Origin: Iningainema tapete BLCC-T55
GTDB taxonomy: Bacteria > Cyanobacteriota > Cyanobacteriia > Cyanobacteriales > Nostocaceae
Reading direction: 5' to 3'
DNA length: 64,000 bases
Assembly: GCF_014698965.1 (NCBI RefSeq)
Contig: NZ_JACXAE010000050.1
Coordinates: forward strand, 45,439 to 109,438
Shown here piece after piece: positions 52,026 to 61,743 of this stretch. Made by a program: the position numbers and the translations under genes. The notes below the pieces were generated by a model that worked only from the letters and a program-made list of their open reading frames with translations, ran no database searches and was not told the DNA's origin. The stretch's first letter is position 1. Each line of letters starts with the position of its first letter.

Positions 52026-52904
52026 ATGCAAACCTTGCATTTAGCTGTAATCATGACCTGTCATAATCGGCGGGCAAAGACTTTAACCTGCTTAGAGGCG
52101 TTATACAAGCAAGAATTACCATCAGATGTTGAGAGTCAGGTCTACTTGGTGGACGACGGGAGCACTGATGGTACAAAAGAAGCAGTAAGAGCTTGCTACC
52201 CAGCAGTTAAAGTACTACTGGGAAATGGAAATTTATTTTGGAATGGAGGGATGCGACTTGCCTTTGCCTCTGCTATCAAGTCCGACTATGATTACTACCT
52301 TTGGCTAAATGACGACACACTACTTTACCCCAACGCTCTAAATACTTTGCTGAAAACATCTCGTCTGTTGATCGACCAAGGGTATGAACGAGCGATTGTC
52401 ATAGGTTCTACCCAAGATCCAGAAACTGGAGTATTTACTTACGGAGGCATGGTCAGAAAGAGTCGGTGGCACCCACTCCAGTTTGCTCCACTAGAGCCAA
52501 GTGAAGAAGCAAAACCTTGCTTAACGATGAATGGCAACTGTGTCCTGATTCCTCGATCAGTGGTTAAAGCAGTAAGCAACCTTGACGAAGCTTTTACCCA
52601 CAGTATAGGAGATATAGATTATGGACTACGATCTCAGCAACAAGGTTGTTCGGTTTGGGTGGCACCTGGGTATGCAGGAACCTGTAAACATAATGTAATG
52701 GGAGTCCGGGCTTGGGCTGAGCCAAATATAACTTTGCGTGAGCGATGGAATCAGGTGAATCAACCCAAAGGCTTGCCAATAAAAGAGTGGAAAATGTTTG
52801 CTTATCGGTATGCAGGTTTGCTCTGGCCAATCTATTGGCTTTTACCGTACACAAGGTTGTTCTGGAAAGCAACATTCAAAAAGATCAACAGCCAACAGGC
52901 GTGA
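52026..52904 (+). CDS. Glycosyltransferase family 2
   Basis: A 292-residue GT-A enzyme. AVIMTCHNRRAKTLTCLEAL opens the fold, VYLVDDGSTDGTKEAVRA binds the nucleotide, the metal-binding motif is WLNDDTLLYPNAL, and GNLFWNGGMRLAFASAIKS is typical of rhamnosyltransferase-like members. LDEAFTHSIGDIDYGLRSQQ contains the usual ED-like catalytic region. No membrane helices. Confidence 0.92.
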   Translation: MQTLHLAVIMTCHNRRAKTLTCLEALYKQELPSDVESQVYLVDDGSTDGTKEAVRACYPAVKVLLGNGNLFWNGGMRLAFASAIKSDYDYYLWLNDDTLLYPNALNTLLKTSRLLIDQGYERAIVIGSTQDPETGVFTYGGMVRKSRWHPLQFAPLEPSEEAKPCLTMNGNCVLIPRSVVKAVSNLDEAFTHSIGDIDYGLRSQQQGCSVWVAPGYAGTCKHNVMGVRAWAEPNITLRERWNQVNQPKGLPIKEWKMFAYRYAGLLWPIYWLLPYTRLFWKATFKKINSQQA

Positions 52905-52967
52905 GCATGTTTTTGACAACAAGTATTAGATGGCTGAGTATTTAGCTCTCTTGTAAGAAGAACTTAA

Positions 52968-54146
52968 ATGGATAATAAGAGTAATATCCGGGTCGCTTGG
53001 CTGTTCCCAAGCATGAGATTAGGAAGTTATTGGCATCCCGTTTTGTCCAAATTTACTCAAAATTTCAAGAATACGATTGTCTACACTGGTGAATGGCCTG
53101 GATTTACTACAGGATATGAAGAGACTTTTACTGTTGAAGTAGTTGGAAAAACGAAACGTATACAAACAAGTCAATCACCTTTAGGTTACAATCCTGGTTT
53201 TGACCTTGTGTCTCCAGAAATTATTAGTCACCTATTTAAATTTAAACCCCAAGTTATCTTCGCAAATGCTTTTTCCCTCTGGAGTCTCTTGGCAGTGTTG
53301 TTTAAATCTTTTGGTGGTTGGCAAATTGTTATTGCTTATGAAGGCAGTACACCAACAGTTGATGCTTGTAACTCAACACTTCGCATCTTCTTACGACGTA
53401 TAATTACTCGCTTTGCCGATGCCTTCATTACTAATAATCAAAGAGGAAAGCTTTATCTTACTAATATTTTAAAAGCAAAAGAAAACTTGGTTTTTGTTAG
53501 ACCATTTGAAGTACCGGATGTAAAAGCGATGTCAGCACGACTGGGAGATTTTGAAATAATCAGACTAAAGTCCCAGCATCCGATTTTTCTTTTTATAGGT
53601 CAAGTCATACCTAGAAAAGGTATTCATCTACTCTTAGAGGCATGTGTACTCCTTAAAAAACAGAACTTTTACGATTACACTCTCATAATTATAGGTGATG
53701 GAGAACAACGAAATGATCTGGAGTTATTCACTCAACAGCATGGTTTACAGACATGTGTCAAATGGTTGGGATGGTTAGACTATAGTGTTTTGAGTGCTTA
53801 CTTTCAAATGGCGGACGTTTTTGTTTTTCCAACTTTGGAAGATACCTGGGGTATGGTGGTGCTGGAAGCGATGGCTTTCGGTAAGCCTATTCTCTGCTCT
53901 AAATGGGCAGGAGCATGTGAAATGGTTGTTGAGGGAGAAAATGGTTATGTCTTTGATCCTCATAACCCTGAGCATTTAGCGAAGCTGATGAAGTACTTCA
54001 TCGAGAATCCAAGTTTAGGAACTTCCATGGGTTATCAATCAAAACAACTTATATCTCAACATACACCAGAGGCAGCTGCAACCTTTCTAAGTGAGGTCGT
54101 AGATGTTGTATTAGGTTGCCCAAAGGAATTACTTAATCAAGTATAG
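52968..54146 (+). CDS. Glycosyltransferase family 4
   Basis: A 392-residue GT-B enzyme with WLFPSMRLGSYWHPVLSKF at the N terminus, IFLFIGQVIPRKGIHLLLEA at the donor domain and FVFPTLEDTWGMVVLEAMAF with the EX7E glutamates. The acceptor domain is unlike those in locus A, suggesting a different acceptor sugar. GTAAGAAG serves as a weak ribosome-binding site. Confidence 0.9.
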   Translation: MDNKSNIRVAWLFPSMRLGSYWHPVLSKFTQNFKNTIVYTGEWPGFTTGYEETFTVEVVGKTKRIQTSQSPLGYNPGFDLVSPEIISHLFKFKPQVIFANAFSLWSLLAVLFKSFGGWQIVIAYEGSTPTVDACNSTLRIFLRRIITRFADAFITNNQRGKLYLTNILKAKENLVFVRPFEVPDVKAMSARLGDFEIIRLKSQHPIFLFIGQVIPRKGIHLLLEACVLLKKQNFYDYTLIIIGDGEQRNDLELFTQQHGLQTCVKWLGWLDYSVLSAYFQMADVFVFPTLEDTWGMVVLEAMAFGKPILCSKWAGACEMVVEGENGYVFDPHNPEHLAKLMKYFIENPSLGTSMGYQSKQLISQHTPEAAATFLSEVVDVVLGCPKELLNQV

Positions 54147-54227
54147 AGACTTCACCCAACACGTCTTTACACTAACCACTTTGAACTAATTCGATCATTG
54201 CCTATACCTGTAAGGAAGCTCAACTTT

Positions 54228-55400
54228 ATGAAGATACTACTTTTACATAATTACTATCAGATCTCTGGGGGTGAGGATGTAGTAGTGCATACAGAGAAAC
54301 ACTTGCTAGAGGCAAATGGTCATGAAGTAGTTCTTTTGGCGGTTAACAACGACAACATCATCAATCCTCTAGAAAAAGCTAAGGCTGCAGTTAATGCTAT
54401 CTACTCACTTTCATCAAAGAACTTGGTGAGTGAGAAAATTGCTAGCTTTCAACCAGACCTCGTGCACATACATAACTTTTTTCCATTGCTTTCGCCATCA
54501 GTTTACTACGCCTGTAGGGAGGCGAATGTACCAGTAGTCCAAACTCTACACAATTACCGCCTGTTTTGCGCCAATTCTTATTTATTTCGCTCAGGTAAAG
54601 TTTGTGAAGACTGTCTGGGAAAATTTTTTCCTTTGCATGGCGTTATTCACGGTTGTTATCGGGATAGTAAAACAGGTACGGCTGTTGTTGCAACAATGCA
54701 AGTTGTACATCAAGTTCTGCAAACCTGGGAAAAGATGATAGATCAGTACATCACCCTTACAGAATTTGCTCGCCAGAAGTTTATTCAAGGAAATTTGCCC
54801 TCCTCAAAAATTGCTGTCAAGCCAAATTTCATCTATCCTAACCCGGGTGTTGGTAATGGGCAAGGTAAATACGCGCTGTTTGTGGGTCGCCTCTCGCCCG
54901 AAAAAGGAATAGAGACACTTCTAAAAGCGTGGGAAAAACTTGGGAAACAAATTCCGCTCAAGATTGTTGGGGATGGTCCTTTAGCAGACCAAGTGGTGGA
55001 AGCGGTAAAACGACTTGACCAGGTGGAATGGCTTGGACGCAAATCTATGCTAGAAGTGTATGCCCTGATGGGGGAGGCTATGTTTTTAGTCTTCCCGTCA
55101 CAATGGTATGAAACCTTTGGTCTGGTCGCGGTTGAGGCTTTTTCCAAAGGTACTCCGGTGGTAGCTGCAAATATCGGTGCGATCGCAGAGCTAGTAGATT
55201 CTGGTCGAACTGGGCTTTATTTCCATCCTGGTGATGCGGAAGATCTCACAGCCCAGGTGGAATGGATTTTGGCAAATCCAGCAAAGCTTGCTCAAATGCG
55301 CCGAGAAGCTAGAGCTGAGTTTGAAGCTAAATACACAGCCCAGAAGAATTATCAGATGTTAATGGAAATTTATGAGCGAGCGAGGAGCCGCAAGAGATAA
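54228..55400 (+). CDS. Glycosyltransferase family 4
   Basis: A 390-residue GT-B enzyme. LLLHNYYQISGGEDVVVHTE at the N terminus and HIHNFFPLLSPSVYYACREA are typical of a GT4 subgroup; the conserved CANSYLFRSGKVCEDCLGK adds a cysteine-rich loop also seen in that subgroup. The donor region is FVGRLSPEKGIETLLKAW with YETFGLVAVEAFSKGTPVVA. ATG 54228 is chosen, with TAAGGAAG upstream; TTG 54198 is less likely. Confidence 0.91.
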   Translation: MKILLLHNYYQISGGEDVVVHTEKHLLEANGHEVVLLAVNNDNIINPLEKAKAAVNAIYSLSSKNLVSEKIASFQPDLVHIHNFFPLLSPSVYYACREANVPVVQTLHNYRLFCANSYLFRSGKVCEDCLGKFFPLHGVIHGCYRDSKTGTAVVATMQVVHQVLQTWEKMIDQYITLTEFARQKFIQGNLPSSKIAVKPNFIYPNPGVGNGQGKYALFVGRLSPEKGIETLLKAWEKLGKQIPLKIVGDGPLADQVVEAVKRLDQVEWLGRKSMLEVYALMGEAMFLVFPSQWYETFGLVAVEAFSKGTPVVAANIGAIAELVDSGRTGLYFHPGDAEDLTAQVEWILANPAKLAQMRREARAEFEAKYTAQKNYQMLMEIYERARSRKR

Positions 55401-55581
55401 GTGGGAAGTTAGAAATATCTACAGCCTTCAATCTGCTTGTACTAAAAGATCTGAAATACTTTGACACTAAAGCTGATTGACTGACAAATCTCTTACTGGC
55501 GATTAAATTCGCTCGGTAAGGGCTGTTCTGTTATGTGCCTATACATTCGGTAGTTAACAGCCGCTATGGAGATACTAAGAA

Positions 55582-56391
55582 ATGAAACTAACAAGTAGAG
55601 AACGTAATCCTATAGCGCACCGCTATATTTTAGGTATGCGAGTGGACGCTACCAGTTACGAAGACGCCACACAGCGGATTTTGGATTTGGCTCAGGCAAG
55701 AAAAAATTGCTATATCTGTGTCGCCAACGTCCACATGACTATGGAAGTTTACGACGATCCAGCATTTGCTGATGTAGTTAACAATGCTGCCTTAGTGACA
55801 CCCGATGGTATGCCCTTAGTGTGGGCATTAACTGCGCTTGGTGTGAAAGATGCGAACAGAGTCTACGGTCCTACACTAACCCTCCACCTATGCTCAACGG
55901 CTGCGCAAGCTGGTATACCAATTGGTCTCTATGGTGGCACACCAAAAAGCTTGAGCGCATTTGTAACATTCTTGCACCAGCGTTTTCCTGGCATTCAGAT
56001 TGTCTGTCAGATTTCGCCACCTTTTCGCCCGTTAACACCTGAAGAAGATCATACCTACACCCAGCAAATTGTAGAGTCAGGCGCACGAATTCTATTTGTG
56101 GGCATCGGTTGTCCTAGACAAGAATTGTGGATGGCAGCACACAAAAACCAGATTCCTGCCGTCATGGTCGGTGTCGGTGCCGCCTTCGACTTTCATTCGG
56201 GTCGTGTTAAGCAAGCCCCTAGCTGGATGCAGAAAAGGGGTATGGAGTGGATGTTTAGGCTGATCATGGAGCCAAAACGTTTATGGAAACGTTACTTGAA
56301 ACACAATCCACGGTTTTTGCTGTTTTTTTTGATACAATGGCTAGCAAGCTGGTTTGGTTGGAGACTGTTTAAAACAAACTCTGTAGACTAA
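55582..56391 (+). CDS. WecG/TagA/CpsF family glycosyltransferase (GT26)
   Basis: A 269-residue membrane-associated enzyme that typically adds the second sugar to an undecaprenyl-linked primer. Hallmarks are VNNAALVTPDGMPLVWAL, GLYGGTPKSLSAF and the strongly conserved ILFVGIGCPRQELWMAAHK. The basic, hydrophobic C terminus (RLWKRYLKHNPRFLLFFLIQ) is the usual membrane-binding tail. Confidence 0.95.
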   Translation: MKLTSRERNPIAHRYILGMRVDATSYEDATQRILDLAQARKNCYICVANVHMTMEVYDDPAFADVVNNAALVTPDGMPLVWALTALGVKDANRVYGPTLTLHLCSTAAQAGIPIGLYGGTPKSLSAFVTFLHQRFPGIQIVCQISPPFRPLTPEEDHTYTQQIVESGARILFVGIGCPRQELWMAAHKNQIPAVMVGVGAAFDFHSGRVKQAPSWMQKRGMEWMFRLIMEPKRLWKRYLKHNPRFLLFFLIQWLASWFGWRLFKTNSVD

Positions 56392-56456
56392 CTAAACATG
56401 AGTTTAATACGGTTATTTTATTGTATTACTTTATGCATTATTGAGTTTACGTTTTT

Positions 56457-57632
56457 ATGCTCAAAAACCGGAAACTATTTAGACGGCGCAATGTTCTGCT
56501 AGGCTTGGGAGCTTTGGCGAGTACAGTCACCTTTGCTAGTATCAATAAATTTAGAGAAGATAAACAAGTTCAAGCTCTATCTCAAAGGGATTTCTCTGTG
56601 GACGGTAATACTTCTTTACGTGAACGAGCAGCAGCTAAGGGATTAATCTATGGAGCTTTTTCAGAGGGTGGTTACAAAGTATTATCCTCAAATCAACAAC
56701 TGCGGTCTACTTTCATGGAGCAGTGTGGTCTTGTCGTAGGGGGATTCTATTGGAGTGGTACTCAGCCTAGTGCTGGTACTTTCAATTTTACTGAAACTGA
56801 CTCTTTTGCCCAATTTGCGTCTGAGCATAAAATGCTCTTCCGAGGACATCCTTTAATTTGGCATGATCTTAATCCTCAGTGGTTAACTGATAAATTCAAA
56901 GACCCCAACACTACCTCTAAAGAAATTGAAGGCATTTTAAGAAACCATGTGTCAACTATTGTTAGACGGTATGCTGGACGAATCCATTCGTGGGATGTGG
57001 TGAACGAGGCAATTAACCCCGATCACGGAAGAACTGACGGCTTGCAAAACACACCATGGCTAAAGTTTTTAGGTCCAGATTACATTGATCTGGCATTTCG
57101 GGTTGCTGCTGAGGCAGATCCTAAAGCGAAGCTAGTTTACAACGATAATGCAGTGGAGTATGACATTCCATCAGAAGAAGCTAAGAGAACCTTCACTCTC
57201 AAACTACTAGAACGTTTGAAATCTAAAGGAGTACCAATTCATGCCTTGGGTATTCAATCTCATCTTCGGGGTACACAAACTTATTTTAATCCTAAAAAAC
57301 TCAGAAAATTTTTAGCAGATGTTGCTAGTTTGGGTCTAAAAATTTTGATTACTGAGCTAGATGTAGCAGACAATGAGTTGCCTCAAGATATAGGTGTTCG
57401 CGATCGCAACGTTGCCAGTGTCTACGAAGACTATCTTTCCGTGGTGCTAGATGAACCTGCGGTGATTGCGATCATAAATTGGGGGTTAAGTGATCGCCAC
57501 ACTTGGCTTGCAACTCACACTCCCCGCTCAGATAGTACACCAGTACGTCCTTTGCCATTTGACTCCAACCTCAAACCTAAGTTGGCATGGAATGCTATAG
57601 CAAGAGCGTTGGACAAAGCTCCAAAACGTTGA
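56457..57632 (+). CDS. Endo-1,4-beta-xylanase-like glycoside hydrolase family 10
   Basis: A 391-residue secreted enzyme. The N terminus (KLFRRRNVLLGLGALASTVT) looks like a twin-arginine or basic signal sequence. The GH10 barrel follows: FRGHPLIWHDLNPQWL, the acid/base glutamate in HSWDVVNEAINPDHGR, ALGIQSHLRG and the nucleophile in LKILITELDVADNELP. The family cleaves beta-1,4-xylan-type backbones. In a polysaccharide locus it may trim or release the polymer. It is 65 bases after the GT26 gene. Confidence 0.92.
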   Translation: MLKNRKLFRRRNVLLGLGALASTVTFASINKFREDKQVQALSQRDFSVDGNTSLRERAAAKGLIYGAFSEGGYKVLSSNQQLRSTFMEQCGLVVGGFYWSGTQPSAGTFNFTETDSFAQFASEHKMLFRGHPLIWHDLNPQWLTDKFKDPNTTSKEIEGILRNHVSTIVRRYAGRIHSWDVVNEAINPDHGRTDGLQNTPWLKFLGPDYIDLAFRVAAEADPKAKLVYNDNAVEYDIPSEEAKRTFTLKLLERLKSKGVPIHALGIQSHLRGTQTYFNPKKLRKFLADVASLGLKILITELDVADNELPQDIGVRDRNVASVYEDYLSVVLDEPAVIAIINWGLSDRHTWLATHTPRSDSTPVRPLPFDSNLKPKLAWNAIARALDKAPKR

Positions 57633-57797
57633 AGGTGGCTTTCCTTTAATTAGAAGTTTATCTTGTAGTGTCCCCACATAGGCTGTAATTCTTGACTGTA
57701 ATTAAGTACACAGTAATTTTTAATTAATCTACCATGTCTAAATATCAATTTTACCAAAAGTGCATTTAACAGTAGAAATACAGGAGGGATAGGAATT

Positions 57798-59225
57798 ATG
57801 GCTGCTAAATCTGTAACAGTAGTCAGCTTAAAGCCAGACTTAAGATCGCCTAAAGGTACAAGGATACAGAGAGGATTATCTACCAGAGTACTGCGGATAT
57901 TAACACTTATTTTGCTAGATGTTCTTTCTCTCACATTAGCATGGAAGTTGGCAGTATTTTACGGAACTCCTTTAGAGTCTCCTTGGACACACGAAAAGAC
58001 TTTTTTCCTACTAACACTAGCAGTTGAAATAGGCACGATCGCTGCCAAAGGACTTTACCAAGCTGGCACTCATCGTCGTAACTATTCTAGTTTAATTGTC
58101 GCCGTCTCCCTATCAGAAGTTTTCCTGTTGCTCATTGCTTTTTTCTACGAACCAAATTACTACGTTTCACGTTCAACTTTTCTATTGTTTTGGTTGTTTT
58201 CTGTAATTTTTATCTGTACTGCTCGCATTTTATTTGATTTGGCTACTAAATTGCTGCGGAACAAAGGAGCAATTCGTTATCCTGTTTTTCTCATCACTGA
58301 AAGCCAAGATCAAGAGATTCACACTAAATTAGTAGAAAAAGAGAATTGCTACATTGTCCAAGGAATAGCTGATTGTAGTTGCTTAGATAGAGCTAAAAGA
58401 GAAGCAACTTTTGAGTATCTTCGCCACCAGGAGATCGTAGAGGTTTTTGTATCTTGGAATGCCATTAAAAATCGTCTATATGTTTGCTGGAATTTTCATA
58501 CAGCAGGTATTACCTTGAGAATTCTTCCTACACAAAGTGAACTGCGTCACCCCAAATCCGTAATGTGGATGATGGGTGGAGTTCCCTGTATGACAATTCC
58601 AGCCCCAATTATCGCAGGCAGTGATTTTTGGGTAAAGCGGTGTTTTGACCTTTCTTGTTCTGTAGTTTTGTTAATCATATTCTCTCCTCTCTATCTGTCA
58701 ATTGCCCTCTTAATCAAGCTAGATTCTCCAGGTCCAATCTTCTTTCAACAAAAACGAATTGGCTTACATTGCAAGGAATTTAAGATTTGGAAATTCCGGA
58801 CAATGGTTGCGGATGCAGAAAAGTTGCAAAAAGCTTTAGAAGCAAAGAATGAAATTAAAGATGGTGTTTTGTTTAAACTTAAAGAAGACCCCCGCATCAC
58901 AAAAGTTGGCAAATTCCTACGCCTTTACAGTCTTGATGAGTTGCCGCAACTGTTTAATGTTGTACTTGGACAGATGAGTCTAGTTGGTCCGCGCCCTCTT
59001 CCACAGAGAGATGTAGAGAAGTTTCAAACAGCGCACTTTATTCGACAAGAAGTTCTACCCGGTATCACTGGATTGTGGCAAGTTTCAGGTCGTTCAAATA
59101 TTGAGACGTTTGAAGATGCAGTGAAATTAGATCTTTCCTACATTGAAAATTGGTCACTTTGGCTAGATTTGAAAATTTTGCTTATGACGGTGAGGGTTGT
59201 GCTGCAAAAAACAGGAGCTTACTAA
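57798..59225 (+). CDS. Polyisoprenyl-phosphate hexose-1-phosphate transferase (initiating enzyme of locus B)
   Basis: A 475-residue WbaP-like enzyme with several N-terminal membrane helices (within about 25-150), a Rossmann-like middle region, and the C-terminal phosphoglycosyl transferase domain: [50 protein letters not shown] and [14 protein letters not shown]. It loads the first sugar of locus B onto undecaprenyl phosphate. The excellent CAGGAGGGAT site upstream supports ATG 57798. Confidence 0.95.
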   Translation: MAAKSVTVVSLKPDLRSPKGTRIQRGLSTRVLRILTLILLDVLSLTLAWKLAVFYGTPLESPWTHEKTFFLLTLAVEIGTIAAKGLYQAGTHRRNYSSLIVAVSLSEVFLLLIAFFYEPNYYVSRSTFLLFWLFSVIFICTARILFDLATKLLRNKGAIRYPVFLITESQDQEIHTKLVEKENCYIVQGIADCSCLDRAKREATFEYLRHQEIVEVFVSWNAIKNRLYVCWNFHTAGITLRILPTQSELRHPKSVMWMMGGVPCMTIPAPIIAGSDFWVKRCFDLSCSVVLLIIFSPLYLSIALLIKLDSPGPIFFQQKRIGLHCKEFKIWKFRTMVADAEKLQKALEAKNEIKDGVLFKLKEDPRITKVGKFLRLYSLDELPQLFNVVLGQMSLVGPRPLPQRDVEKFQTAHFIRQEVLPGITGLWQVSGRSNIETFEDAVKLDLSYIENWSLWLDLKILLMTVRVVLQKTGAY

Positions 59226-59424
59226 CCAGTTGAGAAGAACATACACAGAACTCAGCTTGGCTTCCCATTGATAAATCCGCTCTATAAAGCTCATGCAAAG
59301 AAGCGTATCCTGTAAGAAAACCCGTACTGTCGTAGAACCTAAAGGTTAGGGTGGCGTAGAGTTTTCTTTGTGCCTTTGTGTGAGACACAAAAATAAATTC
59401 ATATGTAATCAAGGATTAATAACT

Positions 59425-60501
59425 ATGTGTGTTGACTTGATAGAGCTACATCCAGGTACTTTACGTAGTAGTTTATGGATTTCCGATATTTTTCAACACC
59501 AAATTAGAAAATTCGATGGTTGTCTCAATAAAAATACATTCCCAGTATTTATAGTACATGGAGACATGGCACTTGGACTGAAAGATAGAAGTTTAAATTT
59601 TCGGCTATTTTCCTATCTTAATCAAGAAAGTCATAGTTTTGGTTTAATTCATATATACGATGAAAACTATGACCACGATATATCTAGTTATTATCTAGAA
59701 AAATGCGTTTTGGTCTTTAGAAACTTTTTCAGACCACAGGGTGGTATGTTTCAGTTCTTAAAAGATTACAGCAAATCATTCTCTTATCCAATTTATTCTC
59801 AAAGTAAACATTCTGGTATCAAGTTGCAAGCTTCAAAATTGCGTACACGTTTTTATGGATTTCAATTCATGAAACGTCAATACTTACCAAGCTTACCTAC
59901 AAAAAAAATATTTCATTTTCCTCTAGGATATATAGATAGATTTGCTATAGAAAAAAAAAATAATCTTCTTAAGATAACTGATCGAGAGTATAAATGGAGT
60001 TTCTGTGGAGATAGTTTTAAAACTGATAGAAAATTAATGGTTGAATATCTAAGCAATTGTCAACCAAATTTTATTCACGAATACAAAGGGTTCACAGGTA
60101 AAGGTAGCTTGTCTGGTGAAGATTACTGGATATTTTTAACTAAATCTATATTCATTCCCTGCCCATTTGGTAATGTTAATATTGATAGTTATCGCTTATT
60201 TGAGGCACTTGAAGCAGGTGCTATTCCTATTATTTTAAAATCCTATGCGTTTCAGCCTTATGACTACTACAAAAATTTACTAGGCGAACATCCAATTCCA
60301 ACATTTTATTCCTGGCAAGAAGTAAAATTATTTATAGATAATATAAATATTACTACAATAGAAGAATTATATGAAAAAGTTAGTAAATGGTATGCAAATT
60401 TTAAATTTAATCTCAAACAAGAGATACGAGAAACTCTCTTAAAAACTGCTAAAGGTAACTTACTCTCTCATGATGTTAAACAACTTGATAAATATATGTA
60501 G
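59425..60501 (+). CDS. Exostosin-like glycosyltransferase (GT47-type)
   Basis: A 358-residue protein whose C-terminal part shows PCPFGNVNIDSYRLFEALEA and GAIPIIL, the typical exostosin motif (G..D..R..EAL..G.IPVI). The N-terminal part is not conserved to my eye. Exostosin-type enzymes transfer sugars such as glucuronic acid or galactose in eukaryotes and scattered bacteria. ATG 59425 with AAGGA upstream is preferred to the start at 59368, whose first 19 residues are Cys-rich and atypical. It is the last gene of locus B. Confidence 0.75.
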   Translation: MCVDLIELHPGTLRSSLWISDIFQHQIRKFDGCLNKNTFPVFIVHGDMALGLKDRSLNFRLFSYLNQESHSFGLIHIYDENYDHDISSYYLEKCVLVFRNFFRPQGGMFQFLKDYSKSFSYPIYSQSKHSGIKLQASKLRTRFYGFQFMKRQYLPSLPTKKIFHFPLGYIDRFAIEKKNNLLKITDREYKWSFCGDSFKTDRKLMVEYLSNCQPNFIHEYKGFTGKGSLSGEDYWIFLTKSIFIPCPFGNVNIDSYRLFEALEAGAIPIILKSYAFQPYDYYKNLLGEHPIPTFYSWQEVKLFIDNINITTIEELYEKVSKWYANFKFNLKQEIRETLLKTAKGNLLSHDVKQLDKYM

Positions 60502-60550
60502 CAAAGCAACAACAAATTAAGTTGTGGTAGCTCCAGCAATCCTCTAATAA

Positions 60551-60578
60551 AAACAAAAAAACCCGCTATAAGCGGGGT
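60551..60578 (-). terminator. Rho-independent terminator of the 51-codon gene
   Basis: On the minus strand the sequence gives a GC-rich stem (CCCGCT/AGCGGG) followed by TTTTTTTGTTT. It lies 37 bases past the stop of the small gene at 60615-60770. On the plus strand no U-tract follows, so it acts in one direction. Confidence 0.75.
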
Positions 60579-60614
60579 TGAACACAACAAAACTATGAAC
60601 AACAAACTTTTGGT

Positions 60615-60770
60615 TTAACGAGAATAATTCATCTCAGCTTCTAATTGATGAATTAGTTTTTCATCGCCGTTGGCTCTAGCTACTTGCAGGCGATGCTCTA
60701 AAATTCTTTGAATATTCTGACGGTGCAGTTCTCTAGCTTGTTTCACTGCCTCCGCCCTGGTTCTGGACAT
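60615..60770 (-). CDS. Small conserved-looking protein, 51 residues
   Basis: The frame begins MSRTRAEAVKQARELHRQNI and ends EAEMNYSR. It is highly charged, Arg/Glu-rich and helical, with hydrophobic positions spaced as in a single long helix or helical hairpin. GAGGGA lies eight bases before the ATG and a clear terminator follows the stop, so it looks like a complete single-gene unit. From memory, similar 50-residue proteins are annotated as hypothetical in other cyanobacteria. Function is unknown. Confidence 0.75.
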   Translation of the reverse strand: MSRTRAEAVKQARELHRQNIQRILEHRLQVARANGDEKLIHQLEAEMNYSR

Positions 60771-60881
60771 GACGGTTTCCCTCTCTCAATCTTGGCTCTT
60801 TTGTTTTATTTTCCTAACATAACATATGTTTCGTTACTTATGCTACAGAAAATAAAGATAAAATAGACAAAAGCTATTCTG

Positions 60882-60910
60882 ACCCCCCAACCCCCCTTGA
60901 AAGGGGGGCA
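60882..60910. repeat. C-run/G-run palindromic repeat
   Basis: ACCCCCCAACCCCCCTTGAA followed by AGGGGGGC is the same family as the repeat inside mobA at 5510-5546. It lies 42 bases before the SAM hydroxide adenosyltransferase start. Confidence 0.85.
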
Positions 60911-60951
60911 AAAGAGGAGCTTTTGGAGAAATGGTATAAGATATCACGCTT

Positions 60952-61743
60952 ATGTCCGAGCAGCAGAGCAAACCCCTAATCACCTTGCTGAGCGATTTTG
61001 GCTCTAGCGATGTGTATGTGGGCGTGATGAAGGGAGTAATTGCCCAAATCAACCCAAGCATAACGGTGGTAGACTTAACGCATCAAATTCCACCGCAAAA
61101 CATTGCTGCTGCTAGGTTTTGTTTGATGAATGCTTACCCCTATTTCCCAGTAGACACAGTGCATGTGGCGGTAGTAGATCCGGGAGTGGGTGGTTTGAGA
61201 AGAGCGATCGCACTACAACTACCCAACGGATTTCTCATCGGACCAGACAATGGTATACTTAGTGGAGTACTCTCTCAAACTCAGGCGATCGCCGCAGTAG
61301 AACTGACAAACCCTGAATATTGGCGCACAACAGAACCTAGCAAAACCTTCCACGGTAGAGATATCTTTGCCCCAGTAGCAGCACATCTAGCCAGTGGCAT
61401 ACCGCTTCAACAGCTAGGAAACCCAATTGACCCAGCCACTTTGGTACAATTAGATATCAGCGAATGCCACCAAACAGAAACTGGTGTATCGGGAAGCATA
61501 CAATATATTGATCATTTCGGCAACTTAGTTACAAATATTCACGGAAGTTATGTACACAGCAAAACATGGTGCGTCAAAGCAAAAGAATTGACAATACCAG
61601 GTTGCCAAACTTATAGTGAAGTCCCAGTCGGCGATGCACTTGCCCTAGTAGGCAGTCATGGCTGGGTAGAAATAGCCATCAATAGCGGTAACGCCCAATC
61701 ACAGTTGCAGATGCAGTTAGGAAATATTGTAAAAATAGAGTAG
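60952..61743 (+). CDS. SAM hydroxide adenosyltransferase (DUF62 family)
   Basis: A 263-residue enzyme related to fluorinase/chlorinase that hydrolyses S-adenosylmethionine to adenosine and methionine. Conserved segments are LLSDFGSSDVYVGVMKGVI at the N terminus, VVDPGVGGLRRAI, the GPDNGILSG loop and TFHGRDIFAPVAAHLASG, then IDHFGNLVTNI in the C-terminal barrel. Length is standard. Its TAG stop forms the first bases of a TAGAGACG palindrome. Confidence 0.93.
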   Translation: MSEQQSKPLITLLSDFGSSDVYVGVMKGVIAQINPSITVVDLTHQIPPQNIAAARFCLMNAYPYFPVDTVHVAVVDPGVGGLRRAIALQLPNGFLIGPDNGILSGVLSQTQAIAAVELTNPEYWRTTEPSKTFHGRDIFAPVAAHLASGIPLQQLGNPIDPATLVQLDISECHQTETGVSGSIQYIDHFGNLVTNIHGSYVHSKTWCVKAKELTIPGCQTYSEVPVGDALALVGSHGWVEIAINSGNAQSQLQMQLGNIVKIE

